Source of the DNA: Rummeliibacillus stabekisii
GTDB lineage: Bacteria; Bacillota; Bacilli; Bacillales_A; Planococcaceae
Reading direction: 5' to 3'
DNA length: 64,000 nucleotides
Assembly: GCF_007988965.1 (NCBI RefSeq)
Contig: NZ_BJVD01000001.1
Span: forward strand, 372,001 to 436,000
Shown: piece after piece, positions 45,044-54,057 of the stretch
How positions within the stretch are numbered: position 1 is the stretch's first letter
Layout: each line of letters starts with the position of its first letter
Notes under the pieces: model-generated
The model's input: only the letters and a program-made list of their open reading frames with translations
The model's database searches: none
What the model was told of the DNA's origin: nothing
Made by a program: the position numbers and the translations under genes

Positions 45044-45289
45044 ATGGATTATTTAGCATTAATTAGTGAGATGAATCGAAAAACGGATAAGGAGCTTGCT
45101 GAATATGCCAAAGTTCATCAGATTCCACTTTCGAAAAAAGAAATACAAAAACTGCGCCCACTTCTTTCAAAATTTTCGTTTCAATGGGTCCTGACAGGAA
45201 TTCCGGATAAAGTCCTGAAAGAAGTGGAAGAAATTCTAGGCAAGAAGAAAACAAAAGAATTATTAGGTAAATATGCAAAATATCTTTAA
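45044..45289 (+). CDS. yqfT: DUF2624 protein YqfT
   Basis: 81 residues, mostly helical, soluble: MDYLALISEMNRKTDKELAEYAKVHQIPLS, ending ELLGKYAKYL. Known only as a conserved Bacillaceae family next to zur and nfo. ATG 45044 has AAAGGGG upstream. Confidence 0.8.
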   Translation: MDYLALISEMNRKTDKELAEYAKVHQIPLSKKEIQKLRPLLSKFSFQWVLTGIPDKVLKEVEEILGKKKTKELLGKYAKYL

Positions 45290-45311
45290 TCATTAATAGA
45301 AGGCATAGCAA

Positions 45312-45350
45312 AAGGCGAAATGCATGAAAAATGCATTTCGCCTTAGTTTT
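45312..45350. terminator. Bidirectional terminator, yqfT / leucine operon
   Basis: Perfect 14-pair stem AAGGCGAAATGCAT / ATGCATTTCGCCTT with a GAAAA loop, and T/A-rich flanks on both sides. Confidence 0.88.
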
Positions 45351-45373
45351 GTTCTGTTGCTTTGTTCGTTTCT

Positions 45374-46912
45374 TTAAACTGGTCTAACCCCATGTTTACG
45401 TTCTGTAAATGATATATCTTTCGTTTTATAGGCTTCGAATCTCGCTTCTAATGTAGCCCGCAACTCATTTGGTTGTATGACATCATCAATTATGAGCTCA
45501 GATGCTAAACGATAAACATCAATTTCAGCGCGATATTCATTGCGCTTTTCTTCAATAAATGCAGCTTGCTCTTCTTTTGGTAACTGTGCGATTTTATTCG
45601 CATAAACTGCATTTACAGCTGCTTCTGGACCCATTACAGCAATTTGGGCAGTAGATAAGGCGATGCACGCATCTGGCTCAAATGCTGGACCAGCCATTGC
45701 ATACAAACCAGCACCATATGCTTTTCGAACGATGACAGTTACTTTTGGAACTGTTGCTTCACTCATTGCAAAAATCATCTTTGCGCCGTGGCGAATAATG
45801 CCCAGTTTCTCCACTTGAGTACCAATCATGAACCCTGGTACGTCGGCTAAGAATAAAAGCGGTATATGGAATGCATCGCAAAGTTGGATGAATTTTGCCG
45901 CTTTATCCGCTGAATCATGGAATAAGACACCACCCTTAACTCTCGGTTGGTTAGCGATAATACCGACTGATTGGCCGTTAATTCGCGCAAGACCTGTAAT
46001 AAGCTCCGCAGCAAAAAGCTTTTTCACTTCACAGAACGATCCCTCATCAACAATTCGGTCAATCAGGTCATACATATTAAATGGTACATTCTGATTGGCA
46101 GGAATAATCTCTTCAATCGTTTTTTCAAAGTTCGCTGGCAGTTTAGGCTCTTCTATTACCGGTTTAATTTTAAAGTTATCAGGAAAATAAGAAATATATT
46201 GGCGTGCGTAGGCAATTGCTTCTTGTTCTGTTTTTGCTAAAACATCGCCACATCCAGATGTTGTACAGTGCATTTTTGCTCCGCCCATTGTTTCTAAGTC
46301 TACTTTTTCCCCAATAACCATCTCAGCCATCCGAGGCGATCCTAAATACATGGAAGCATTCTTTTCAACCATGACCACGATATCACAAAACGCAGGAATA
46401 TATGCTCCGCCTGCTGCTGACGGACCAAATAACAAGCAGATTTGCGGTATGCGTCCGGATAGTTTGACTTGGTTATAAAAAATACGTCCTGCTCCCCTTC
46501 TTCCTGGGAACATTTCAAGCTGATCTGTAATCCTCGCGCCTGCTGAATCGACTAAATAAAATAGCGGTACGCCTAGTTTTTCGGCAGTCTCTTGAATTCG
46601 AATGATTTTTTCAACAGTACGGGCCCCCCATGAGCCAGCTTTGACTGTTGAATCATTAGCCATAACACAAACCGAACGTCCATGGATTTTTCCTATGCCT
46701 GTAACCACACCGTCTGCCGGCAAATCTTTCGCTAAAACATTGGCAAACGTTCCATCTTCAGCTAATATACCATCATCAAATAGTAACTCAAGACGTTCAC
46801 GCACAAAGAGTTTTCCTTGTTCACTATTTTTCGCATGATACTTTTCGTTTCCACCTTTTTGAATCGTTTCTTTCATCTCATCATGTTTAGAGCGTGTTGT
46901 TAGTTCCGCCAT
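45374..46912 (-). CDS. yngE: Methylcrotonyl-CoA carboxylase carboxyltransferase (beta) subunit
   Basis: 512 residues. N- and C-terminal carboxyltransferase halves: SAGARITDQLEMFPGRRGAGRIFYN with the acyl-CoA pocket, GAYIPAFCD, and the biotin-CO2 site around FLADVPGFMIGTQVEKLGIIRHGAK and KAYGAGLYAMAG. ATG 46912 is preferred over 46921 because GGGGG abuts the earlier one. Context (HMG-CoA lyase, methylglutaconyl-CoA hydratase) favours 3-methylcrotonyl-CoA over propionyl-CoA. Confidence 0.88.
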   Translation of the reverse strand: MAELTTRSKHDEMKETIQKGGNEKYHAKNSEQGKLFVRERLELLFDDGILAEDGTFANVLAKDLPADGVVTGIGKIHGRSVCVMANDSTVKAGSWGARTVEKIIRIQETAEKLGVPLFYLVDSAGARITDQLEMFPGRRGAGRIFYNQVKLSGRIPQICLLFGPSAAGGAYIPAFCDIVVMVEKNASMYLGSPRMAEMVIGEKVDLETMGGAKMHCTTSGCGDVLAKTEQEAIAYARQYISYFPDNFKIKPVIEEPKLPANFEKTIEEIIPANQNVPFNMYDLIDRIVDEGSFCEVKKLFAAELITGLARINGQSVGIIANQPRVKGGVLFHDSADKAAKFIQLCDAFHIPLLFLADVPGFMIGTQVEKLGIIRHGAKMIFAMSEATVPKVTVIVRKAYGAGLYAMAGPAFEPDACIALSTAQIAVMGPEAAVNAVYANKIAQLPKEEQAAFIEEKRNEYRAEIDVYRLASELIIDDVIQPNELRATLEARFEAYKTKDISFTERKHGVRPV

Positions 46913-46926
46913 TTCTGTCATCCCCC

Positions 46927-47706
46927 TTATTTTCCTTGATAAACAGGTGTTCGTTTTTCTTGGAAAGCCTTTAACCCTTCTAAACGGTCTTCAGTGGGAA
47001 GCAATCTGCTATAGGCAAGTGATTCAATTTGCAATGCTGTAGAAATATCTGTTTGCATCCCATAATTTATCGCTGTTTTGGCTTGTTCCAAAGAAAGTGG
47101 AGCATTTTTGGCTATTTCTTTCGCAAGTGCTACAGCTTTAACCCATACATTGTCCGGTTCTTCTACATATTCCACTATTCCATAGTCCTTTGCTTCCTCT
47201 GCAGTTAGACGGCGAGCTGTGTATATTAATTCTTTTGCTTTCCCAACACCAATCAATCGAGGTAAACGCTGTGTACCGCCAGCTCCTGGAATAATACCTA
47301 ATGAAGTTTCAGTTAAGCCAAGCTTTGCCGCACTGCTAGCAATGCGCAAATCACAGGCAAGGGCTAATTCAAGCCCACCACCAAACGCTACCCCATTGAT
47401 AGCTGCAATAACAGGCTTAGAAATGGACTCAAAATGAGAGACGGTTTGGCCAATAAGGGCCACTGTTTGTTTTGTTTCCATCTCCGTCATACCGTGCCGC
47501 TCTTTCAAATCTGCCCCTGCACAAAATGCTTTCTGACCTTTTCCTGAAACAATCACCACACGAACAGACGGATTGTATTGAACTTCATCCAATACATCGT
47601 TGATTTCTTGTAGCATCTTTCGAGATAAGGCATTCGCTGCCTCAGCTCTATTGAACAGAATGGTGGCGATGCCTGCTTCAACCTCAAGCTTTACATACTC
47701 CGCCAT
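46927..47706 (-). CDS. yngF: Enoyl-CoA hydratase family, probable methylglutaconyl-CoA hydratase
   Basis: 259 residues of crotonase fold. Oxyanion loop AFCAGADLKER and NGVAFGGGLELALACDLRIA; catalytic Glu pair around GLTETSLGIIPGAGGTQRLPRLIG. In leucine breakdown it hydrates 3-methylglutaconyl-CoA to HMG-CoA, the step between the carboxylase and the lyase encoded next door. Overlaps the lyase gene by 23 bases. Confidence 0.88.
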   Translation of the reverse strand: MAEYVKLEVEAGIATILFNRAEAANALSRKMLQEINDVLDEVQYNPSVRVVIVSGKGQKAFCAGADLKERHGMTEMETKQTVALIGQTVSHFESISKPVIAAINGVAFGGGLELALACDLRIASSAAKLGLTETSLGIIPGAGGTQRLPRLIGVGKAKELIYTARRLTAEEAKDYGIVEYVEEPDNVWVKAVALAKEIAKNAPLSLEQAKTAINYGMQTDISTALQIESLAYSRLLPTEDRLEGLKAFQEKRTPVYQGK

Positions 47707-48613
47707 GATTCTCCTCTCCTCTCGCTACTGCTACTAATTTAGAATGTAGTGGTTTCCCCAATTTTTCTTCCACATACAATGCAGTTTGTACAATTTTTTC
47801 TCGCTGAATCCCCGTTTGAATACCCATGCCTTCGAGCAAATATAGTAAATCCTCAGTGGCAACATTTCCTGATGCCCCATGTGCATATGGGCATCCACCA
47901 AGCCCCCCTATAGAGCTGTCAAACTTTTGAATGCCATGTGCAAGGCTTGCCATTACATTAGCTAAGGCCATCCCTCGAGTATCATGGAAGTGCATCGCTA
48001 ATTGATCTGTACTAAAATGGCGGGTCATTTCTTCTAAGAGAGCATCAACCTGAGTAGGAACACCTACTCCAATCGTATCACCCAGTGAAATTTCTGAGAC
48101 GCCCATTTCAAATAGCTTCTCCGCAACCCTTGCGACCTGGACTGGAGAAACCAATCCATCATATGGGCAAGCAATAACAGTTGAGATATAGCCTCGAACA
48201 GTTTTCCCTGCAGCAAGGGCGCCTTCTGCTACTTCCTTTAACACAGGGTAAGTCTCAACAATCGACTTGTTAATGTTTGCTTTATTGTGCCCTTCGCTAG
48301 CAGACATAAAGATACTTACTTCATCAATGTCAGCTTCTATTGCACGTTCTAATCCTTTGCTATTCGGCACGAGAGCACCATATGTAATTCCTTTTTTACG
48401 CTTAATTCCTTTTAAAACTTCTACTGCATCAGCAAGTTGCGGAATCCATTTTGGATGGACAAAGCTTGTTACTTCAATATAATTGAGTCCTGTTTCGCTT
48501 AAGCGATCTATCAGTTCAATCTTGTCATTTGTATTAATAAGTGTTTTTTCATTCTGTAAACCATCGCGTGGACCAACTTCTTTCACTTGGACGCTTGATG
48601 GAAGTTTAATCAT
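47684..48613 (-). CDS. yngG: Hydroxymethylglutaryl-CoA lyase
   Basis: 309 residues, TIM barrel. VGPRDGLQNE is the metal and substrate entry motif, FHDTRGMALAN supplies metal-binding His, and GGLGGCPYAHGASGNVATED carries the catalytic Cys in the flexible loop. It cleaves HMG-CoA to acetyl-CoA and acetoacetate. ATG 48613 is chosen for GGAG at seven bases. Confidence 0.95.
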   Translation of the reverse strand: MIKLPSSVQVKEVGPRDGLQNEKTLINTNDKIELIDRLSETGLNYIEVTSFVHPKWIPQLADAVEVLKGIKRKKGITYGALVPNSKGLERAIEADIDEVSIFMSASEGHNKANINKSIVETYPVLKEVAEGALAAGKTVRGYISTVIACPYDGLVSPVQVARVAEKLFEMGVSEISLGDTIGVGVPTQVDALLEEMTRHFSTDQLAMHFHDTRGMALANVMASLAHGIQKFDSSIGGLGGCPYAHGASGNVATEDLLYLLEGMGIQTGIQREKIVQTALYVEEKLGKPLHSKLVAVARGEENHGGVCKA

Positions 48614-48824
48614 TCTCAATCTCCAATAAGTCGTCGTCTACGTTAATAAAATTACCTTCCGCAGCGATTACATTTTTCACTATTCCAGCTTCTTCTGCTG
48701 CTATGGGAATTTCCATTTTCATTGATTCCAGGATGACAACATCCTGTCCTGCTTCCACGCGCTCTCCTTCTGAAACCAAAATTTTCCACACTGTTCCTGC
48801 CATACTTGCTTTTACTGTTGTCAT
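48606..48824 (-). CDS. yngHB: Biotin carboxyl carrier protein
   Basis: 72 residues, a stand-alone biotinyl domain with the ESMKMEIPI motif; the lysine between the two Met is biotinylated by BirA. It carries CO2 from the biotin carboxylase to the carboxyltransferase. ATG 48824 has GGAGGG at seven bases. It overlaps the lyase gene by eight bases (stop at 48606, lyase start 48613). Confidence 0.92.
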   Translation of the reverse strand: MTTVKASMAGTVWKILVSEGERVEAGQDVVILESMKMEIPIAAEEAGIVKNVIAAEGNFINVDDDLLEIEND

Positions 48825-48845
48825 CATAAATCCCTCCGATTAAAA

Positions 48846-48922
48846 TAGTAGATAGAGAGGTGGTACACTCCTAGTGAACGAAGGCAAAGTTCTGGATTTC
48901 TATGTGCCCCCTCTCTATTTTT
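48846..48922 (-). other. Imperfect hairpin between the biotin carboxylase and BCCP genes
   Basis: ATAGAGAGGGGG and CCACCTCTCTAT pair with a loop of about 45 bases, inside an operon. On the minus strand no clean U-run follows; the T-run is on the plus side. It could adjust relative expression or mRNA stability, or be a remnant. Confidence 0.4.
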
Positions 48923-50284
48923 TTATTTAGGCTTTCCAACTGTTTCTTTTAAGTAATGTTCTTCTACGAATTTAGTAGTCGTTATTCCACTTTTAAACTG
49001 TTCATTTTTCACTATATCTAAAAGCATTGGAATATTTGTTTGAATTCCTTCAATTACATATTTTTTAAGTGCTTCCTCTAGCTTTTCACAAGCTTCTAAA
49101 CGATTACCTGCAAACACAACCAATTTTGCGATCATAGGGTCGTAGAATGGTGTAACTTCACTTCCCTCTTGGATTGAAATCTCGTGTCTAATACCTTCCC
49201 CCTCTGGTAATACAAGCTTGGTAATTGTACCTGGAGAAGGGAAGAAAGTTACTGGATTTTCCGCATAAATGCGCACTTCAATTGCATGACCCTTGGCTAC
49301 AATATCGTCTTTTGAAATGTTTAATACATCACCATAGGCAATTTTCAGTTGCTCCTCAACTAAATCTAACCCCGTAATTTCTTCTGTGACTGGATGTTCA
49401 ACCTGCAATCGTGTATTCATTTCTAAAAAGTAGAAGTTTTGATCCTTATCTACTAAAAATTCAATCGTTCCTGCATTAGTATATTGGATGGTCTTTGCTG
49501 CATTTACTGCAGCCTCAAGCATTTTTTCTCTTGTCTCTTCTGAGATAAATGGAGATGGAGCTTCCTCTAGGACTTTTTGGTGACGTCTTTGAATGGAACA
49601 TTCCCGTTCGTATACCGGAATAGTATTTCCATGCTGGTCTGCCAAAATTTGCACCTCTACATGATGTGGATCAGCGATAAATTTTTCGATAAACATTTGC
49701 CCATTCCCAAAAAAACTTTGCGCTCTCTTTTGATTTCCCTCAAAAGCTTGGCGGAGCTCTACTTCGGTATGAACAAGCTGCATTCCTATACCGCCTCCCC
49801 CAGCTGATGCTTTTAACATCACCGGGTAGCCCATTCTATTGGCAATTTCGACAGCTTCTTCAGCGTCTTTTAGTGGATCATTCACACCATCTACAATCGG
49901 TACACCTGCTTTTTCCATTGTTCTACGTGCTTCTAATTTACTGCCCATTGCAGCAATGACGTCTGAGGAAGGTCCGATAAATACCAGTCCTTCTTCTTCC
50001 GCACGCTTAGCAAACGCGGCATTTTCAGAAAGTAATCCGTATCCTGGATGAATTGCTTCTGCGCCTGATTCCTTTGTTACTTTAACAATTGCATCGATAT
50101 TTAGATAACTCTGGGCTACCGGCGGCTTGCCTATACAATAGCTCTCAGTTGCATCAGAAACATATAAACTATTCGCATCTGCTTCTGAATAAACAGCTAC
50201 AGTTTCAATTCCAAGTTTTTGGCATGTTCTAATAATTCGCCTTGCGATTTCTCCACGATTGGCAATTAGTACTTTTTTAAACAT
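48923..50284 (-). CDS. yngHA: Biotin carboxylase (alpha) subunit
   Basis: 453 residues of ATP-grasp fold. N-terminal KVLIANRGEIARRIIRTC, glycine loop KASAGGGGIGM, ECSIQRRHQKVLEEAPSP, FLEMNTRLQVEHPVTEEITG and a C-terminal cap. It carboxylates the BCCP biotin with bicarbonate. A longer acetyl-CoA carboxylase role is possible, but the operon suggests methylcrotonyl-CoA carboxylase. Confidence 0.93.
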   Translation of the reverse strand: MFKKVLIANRGEIARRIIRTCQKLGIETVAVYSEADANSLYVSDATESYCIGKPPVAQSYLNIDAIVKVTKESGAEAIHPGYGLLSENAAFAKRAEEEGLVFIGPSSDVIAAMGSKLEARRTMEKAGVPIVDGVNDPLKDAEEAVEIANRMGYPVMLKASAGGGGIGMQLVHTEVELRQAFEGNQKRAQSFFGNGQMFIEKFIADPHHVEVQILADQHGNTIPVYERECSIQRRHQKVLEEAPSPFISEETREKMLEAAVNAAKTIQYTNAGTIEFLVDKDQNFYFLEMNTRLQVEHPVTEEITGLDLVEEQLKIAYGDVLNISKDDIVAKGHAIEVRIYAENPVTFFPSPGTITKLVLPEGEGIRHEISIQEGSEVTPFYDPMIAKLVVFAGNRLEACEKLEEALKKYVIEGIQTNIPMLLDIVKNEQFKSGITTTKFVEEHYLKETVGKPK

Positions 50285-50295
50285 TTGAAGCCCCC

Positions 50296-51939
50296 CTAGT
50301 TAATTGATTGAGAGAGTGCGTTGAATTGTTCTCTTAGTTTATATTTTTGAATTTTTCCGGACGCCGTCATCGGATACTCGTCAATAAAGAAAATATACCG
50401 CGGTATTTTATGTCTGGAGATCTTGCCATCACAAAATGTGCGAATCTCCTCTTCTGTTGTTATTTGACCATCCTTCAAAATAATCCAAGCTGCTGCTTCT
50501 TCACCGTATTTTTCGTCCGGTACACCCGCAACTTGTACGTCAAGTACTTTTGGATGCTGATATAAAAATTCTTCTATCTCGCGTGGGTAAACATTTTCCC
50601 CACCACGGATAAACATATCTTTCAATCTACCTGTTACACGTAGGTAGCCATTTTCATCCATTGTTCCCAGGTCACCTGTATGAAGCCAGTTATCTTCATC
50701 GATTGCTTCATGTGTAGCATCTGGATTTTGGTAATACCCTTTCATAACAACATAACCACGGGCACAAATTTCACCTTGTTCTCCACGCGGCAATTCTTCG
50801 TTGGTGCCTGGTTTAGCGATAATTACTTCCACATTAGGCAATGCACGACCGACTGTCTCTACTTTTAATTGAATAGGATCCTCAATCCTTGTCTGTGTAA
50901 CAACAGGAGATGATTCTGTCTGTCCGTAACAAATTGTTACATCTTCCATGCCCATCACATTTATGACACCTTTCATGACTTCAATTGGACAGTTAGACCC
51001 TGCCATAACACCTGTACGAAGTGAAGAAAGATCAAATTCATGAATATTCGGCAAATTGAGTTCACTAATAAACATTGTCGGTACGCCATGAAGAGCTGTG
51101 CACTTTTCTTTCTCAACCGTTCGGAGAACTGTTTCAGGATGAAATTCCTGTACAGGAACCATTGTACCGCCGACAGATGTAATGGCGAGCGTACCGATTA
51201 CGCAACCGAAACAGTGGAAAAATGGCACAGGAATACAGAGTCTGTCTTCATGTGTTAACTTCATACATTCTGCAATATTAATCCCATTGTTAATCAAATT
51301 AGAATGCGTCAGCATAACACCCTTTGGAAAACCAGTTGTGCCAGATGTATATTGAATATTAATGACATCTTCATAAGAGAGAGAATTCTTTCGCTCTAAC
51401 AGTTGTTCATCTGTTATTTCATTGCCTTTGGCCAAAAATTCATCATATGAATATGTGCCGGGATAGCTTTGATCACTAATGACAACAACAGTTTTTAAAT
51501 ACGGCAAACTTTCACTTTGGAGTTTTCCAGGTTCACTTGTTTTGAGTTCTGGGCAAATATCATAAATAGTTTCAATAAAGGAATAGTCGCGATAATGATC
51601 GATTAAAATAATCGCGCGTGAATCAGCCTGTTTCAGAAGGTACTCAAGCTCCTGTGAACGGTAATTTGTGTTCACAGTTACAAGTGGTGCACCCATCTTT
51701 CCAGAGCCAAACTGCAAACCTGGCCACTCTGGCACATTTGTTGTCCAGACGGCAAAATGATCTCCCTTTTCTAACCCAATCGCCATTAATGCTTTTGCGA
51801 CGCCATTCGCATGGTCATTAAATTCAGCGTAAGTCATGCGGATATCTCTATCTGCATATACGAGCGCTTCATTTTGTGGAAGTAGTGCAGTTTTTTCATC
51901 CAATAATTCGCCTATCGTTTGGTAAACAAGTTCTGCCAT
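50296..51939 (-). CDS. yngI: Acyl-CoA synthetase (AMP-forming)
   Basis: 547 residues. P-loop-like YTSGTTGFPKG, adenylation motif FFHCFGCVIGTL, CYGQTESSPV, and WLHTGDLGTMDENGYLRVTGRLKD with MFIRGGENVYPREIEE. In the B. subtilis operon the counterpart is thought to activate a branched or short acid; substrate is inferred from context. ATG 51939 is preferred over 51942 by spacing to GGGGG. Confidence 0.92.
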   Translation of the reverse strand: MAELVYQTIGELLDEKTALLPQNEALVYADRDIRMTYAEFNDHANGVAKALMAIGLEKGDHFAVWTTNVPEWPGLQFGSGKMGAPLVTVNTNYRSQELEYLLKQADSRAIILIDHYRDYSFIETIYDICPELKTSEPGKLQSESLPYLKTVVVISDQSYPGTYSYDEFLAKGNEITDEQLLERKNSLSYEDVINIQYTSGTTGFPKGVMLTHSNLINNGINIAECMKLTHEDRLCIPVPFFHCFGCVIGTLAITSVGGTMVPVQEFHPETVLRTVEKEKCTALHGVPTMFISELNLPNIHEFDLSSLRTGVMAGSNCPIEVMKGVINVMGMEDVTICYGQTESSPVVTQTRIEDPIQLKVETVGRALPNVEVIIAKPGTNEELPRGEQGEICARGYVVMKGYYQNPDATHEAIDEDNWLHTGDLGTMDENGYLRVTGRLKDMFIRGGENVYPREIEEFLYQHPKVLDVQVAGVPDEKYGEEAAAWIILKDGQITTEEEIRTFCDGKISRHKIPRYIFFIDEYPMTASGKIQKYKLREQFNALSQSIN

Positions 51940-51971
51940 CATAATCCCCCTTTATTCTCTTTTATGATAAT

Positions 51972-53114
51972 TTAGCAGCCTAACAAGCGAGATATGACTA
52001 CTCGTTGGATTTCAGAAGTACCTTCCCCAATCTCCATCAGCTTAATATCACGCAGATGTCTTTCAACATCATATTCTGCCATGTAACCATAACCACCGTG
52101 AATTTGGATGGCTTTGTTACACGTCCTAAAGCCCATCTCTGAAGCAAAGAGTTTTGCAAATGCCGCCTCTTTTTTAAATGGTTTACCATTATCTTTTAAC
52201 CAAGCAGCTTTTAGAACCATGTTTCGTGCAAGTTCTATTTCCATTGCCATATCAGACAATTTGAAGCTAATGCCTTGGAATTTGGATATGGATTGACCGA
52301 ATTGTGTACGTTCTTTAGAATAAGCTAGCGCTTTTTCAAATGCAGCCTGCGCAATGCCGACTGATAATGCGGCAATAGAAATGCGGCCGCCGTCTAATGT
52401 ATTTAAAAATTGGCCAAATCCTTTTTTCTCATCGCCTAGAACGTTCTCTCTTGGTACACGCACATTTTCTAAAATAATTTCGCATGTATTAGATGCACGT
52501 ACACCCATCTTTTGATAATTTGAACGAATCGTAACACCCGGTGTGTTTGTTGGCACAATAATAGCAGTAATAATATTTCTGCCTTTCTCATTTTGGCCTG
52601 TAACAGCTGTAACAACTACTTGTCGGGAATACTCCGCATTAGTAATCCAACATTTCTCACCGTTGATTACCCATTCATCCCCATCTATATAGGCACGTGT
52701 ACGTGTTCCTCCAGCATCTGATCCAGCATTCGGCTCCGTTAATCCAAATGCACCCAGTGTTTTACCTTGTGCCATCGGAACTAAAAATTCTTGTTTTTGT
52801 TCTTCTGTTCCAAAATTATAAAAAGGCGTAGCGCCAAGGCTAACTGCAGCTGCATAGCTTAAACCAGTACCGCCGCAAGCACGTCCGATTTCTTCAACTG
52901 CTAATGCATATGAAACAATATCTCCGCCTGCCCCACCATATTCTTCTGGGAATGGGATACCGAGCAATCCTAATTCGCCCATTTTGTCGAAGCTCTCTTT
53001 TCTAAATGAATGGGTTTCATCTAGTTCACGAGCATATGGCTCAATTTCAGCTTTTGCAAAATCGCGTACCATATCACGGATCATACGTTGTTCTTTTGTT
53101 AATTCAAAGTTCAT
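51972..53114 (-). CDS. yngJ: Acyl-CoA dehydrogenase, probably isovaleryl-CoA
   Basis: 380 residues. FAD-binding blocks FGLTEPNAGSDAGGTRTRA and CWITNAEY; helical C-terminus with IQIHGGYGYMAEYDVERHLRD and IGEGTSEIQRVVISR. The Glu in GEGTSE is the catalytic-base position of short-chain dehydrogenases; true isovaleryl-CoA dehydrogenases use a different Glu, so the isovaleryl call rests on the operon. Start ATG 53114 behind AAGGGGG. Confidence 0.87.
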   Translation of the reverse strand: MNFELTKEQRMIRDMVRDFAKAEIEPYARELDETHSFRKESFDKMGELGLLGIPFPEEYGGAGGDIVSYALAVEEIGRACGGTGLSYAAAVSLGATPFYNFGTEEQKQEFLVPMAQGKTLGAFGLTEPNAGSDAGGTRTRAYIDGDEWVINGEKCWITNAEYSRQVVVTAVTGQNEKGRNIITAIIVPTNTPGVTIRSNYQKMGVRASNTCEIILENVRVPRENVLGDEKKGFGQFLNTLDGGRISIAALSVGIAQAAFEKALAYSKERTQFGQSISKFQGISFKLSDMAMEIELARNMVLKAAWLKDNGKPFKKEAAFAKLFASEMGFRTCNKAIQIHGGYGYMAEYDVERHLRDIKLMEIGEGTSEIQRVVISRLLGC

Positions 53115-53137
53115 CTTTATTTCCCCCTTGTGTATAG

Positions 53138-53151
53138 ACCGACTAGTCGGT
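53138..53151. promoter_or_regulatory. Palindromic operator ahead of the leucine operon
   Basis: Perfect 14-base palindrome ACCGACTAGTCGGT, typical of TetR-family operators. It lies between the TetR gene and the acyl-CoA dehydrogenase start, over the likely promoter. Confidence 0.8.
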
Positions 53152-53177
53152 TTGTAAAACAGAAAATGAAAATCCCC

Positions 53178-53801
53178 TTATTCAATAATCAAAAGTTGTT
53201 GTTTTAATGCTTCTTCGTAGCCTTCCTTTGTTACAATTCCCCGTAGTATTATATCGTTAAAATAAGACGTGATTTGCTGCATTGTCATTGGTCCGTTCTG
53301 CCTGTACCATTTATATGTCCAGTTGACAAGACCGATGATTGCCATTGTGGTCATACTTGTTGAAATTTCTTTTCGGAATGAACCAAATTCTACCCCATCA
53401 CTAATGACTTGCTCAATTAGCTTCTGATATTCAGTTCGTTTTTCGTTTATAACCTCCTTGTATTCATCCGGCAAATACGTTCCTTCGTTATAGAAGACAG
53501 TAATATGCCGTTGATAGTAATCAAAAACATATGTAAACGCATACAACATTGCTACCACTTTTTCAATCGGCGTTTCATGCGTATCATAAGCTTCCTTTGT
53601 TTTTTTCAAGACAACGGAAATAAAAACATCGTGTATCTCGTAGAGAAGAGCGTCTTTCGATTTATAATTATGATAAAAGCCGCCTTTTGATGTCTGTGCT
53701 GCTTCGACTATTTTGTCAATTGTGACGCCGTGGTAACCTTTCTCATGAAACAAATCTAACGCTGTTTCAAGAATTCTTTCTTTCACCGATTGCTTTGTCA
53801 T
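53178..53801 (-). CDS. TetR-family regulator of the acyl-CoA operon
   Basis: 207 residues. N-terminal HTH: RILETALDLFHEKGYHGVTIDKIVEAAQTSKGGFYHNYKSKDALL, as in TetR/FadR types. C-terminal ligand domain of helices. Upstream of yngJ in the same direction, 63 bases apart with no terminator. It probably senses an acyl-CoA of leucine or fatty acid breakdown; ligand not known. Confidence 0.85.
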   Translation of the reverse strand: MTKQSVKERILETALDLFHEKGYHGVTIDKIVEAAQTSKGGFYHNYKSKDALLYEIHDVFISVVLKKTKEAYDTHETPIEKVVAMLYAFTYVFDYYQRHITVFYNEGTYLPDEYKEVINEKRTEYQKLIEQVISDGVEFGSFRKEISTSMTTMAIIGLVNWTYKWYRQNGPMTMQQITSYFNDIILRGIVTKEGYEEALKQQLLIIE

Positions 53802-53999
53802 TTAACCTTCACCTACAACTAGCTAACTAAATTTAATTCAGAAAATTTACTATTTACTGTATTTTCAATATAACATAACAGATAATTCAAGTCTAGTAAA
53901 CAGTTAGTAATTTCTACCTTATTCGTAAATTCTCTCGTTTAGTTGATAATCTTAAAGTAAAAGACTATTTATCGTATTTTACGTTGCCCCACTTCTATT

Positions 54000-54050
54000 T
54001 AAAAAGCACCCCCTAACGATTCTTGTGAAAATAGTTAGAGTGTGCACTTC
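54000..54050 (-). terminator. Terminator after the XRE-TPR regulator
   Basis: GCACCCCCTAAC pairs with GTTAGAGTGTGC (one mismatch) and the minus-strand reading ends in TTTTTAAAT. Confidence 0.75.
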
Positions 54051-54057
54051 TCTGTTC

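Noticed and set aside
48846-48922. T-box or other riboswitch inside the leucine operon
   Set aside because: A GGTGGTAC string resembles a T-box core only on the wrong strand, and no specifier stem is visible.
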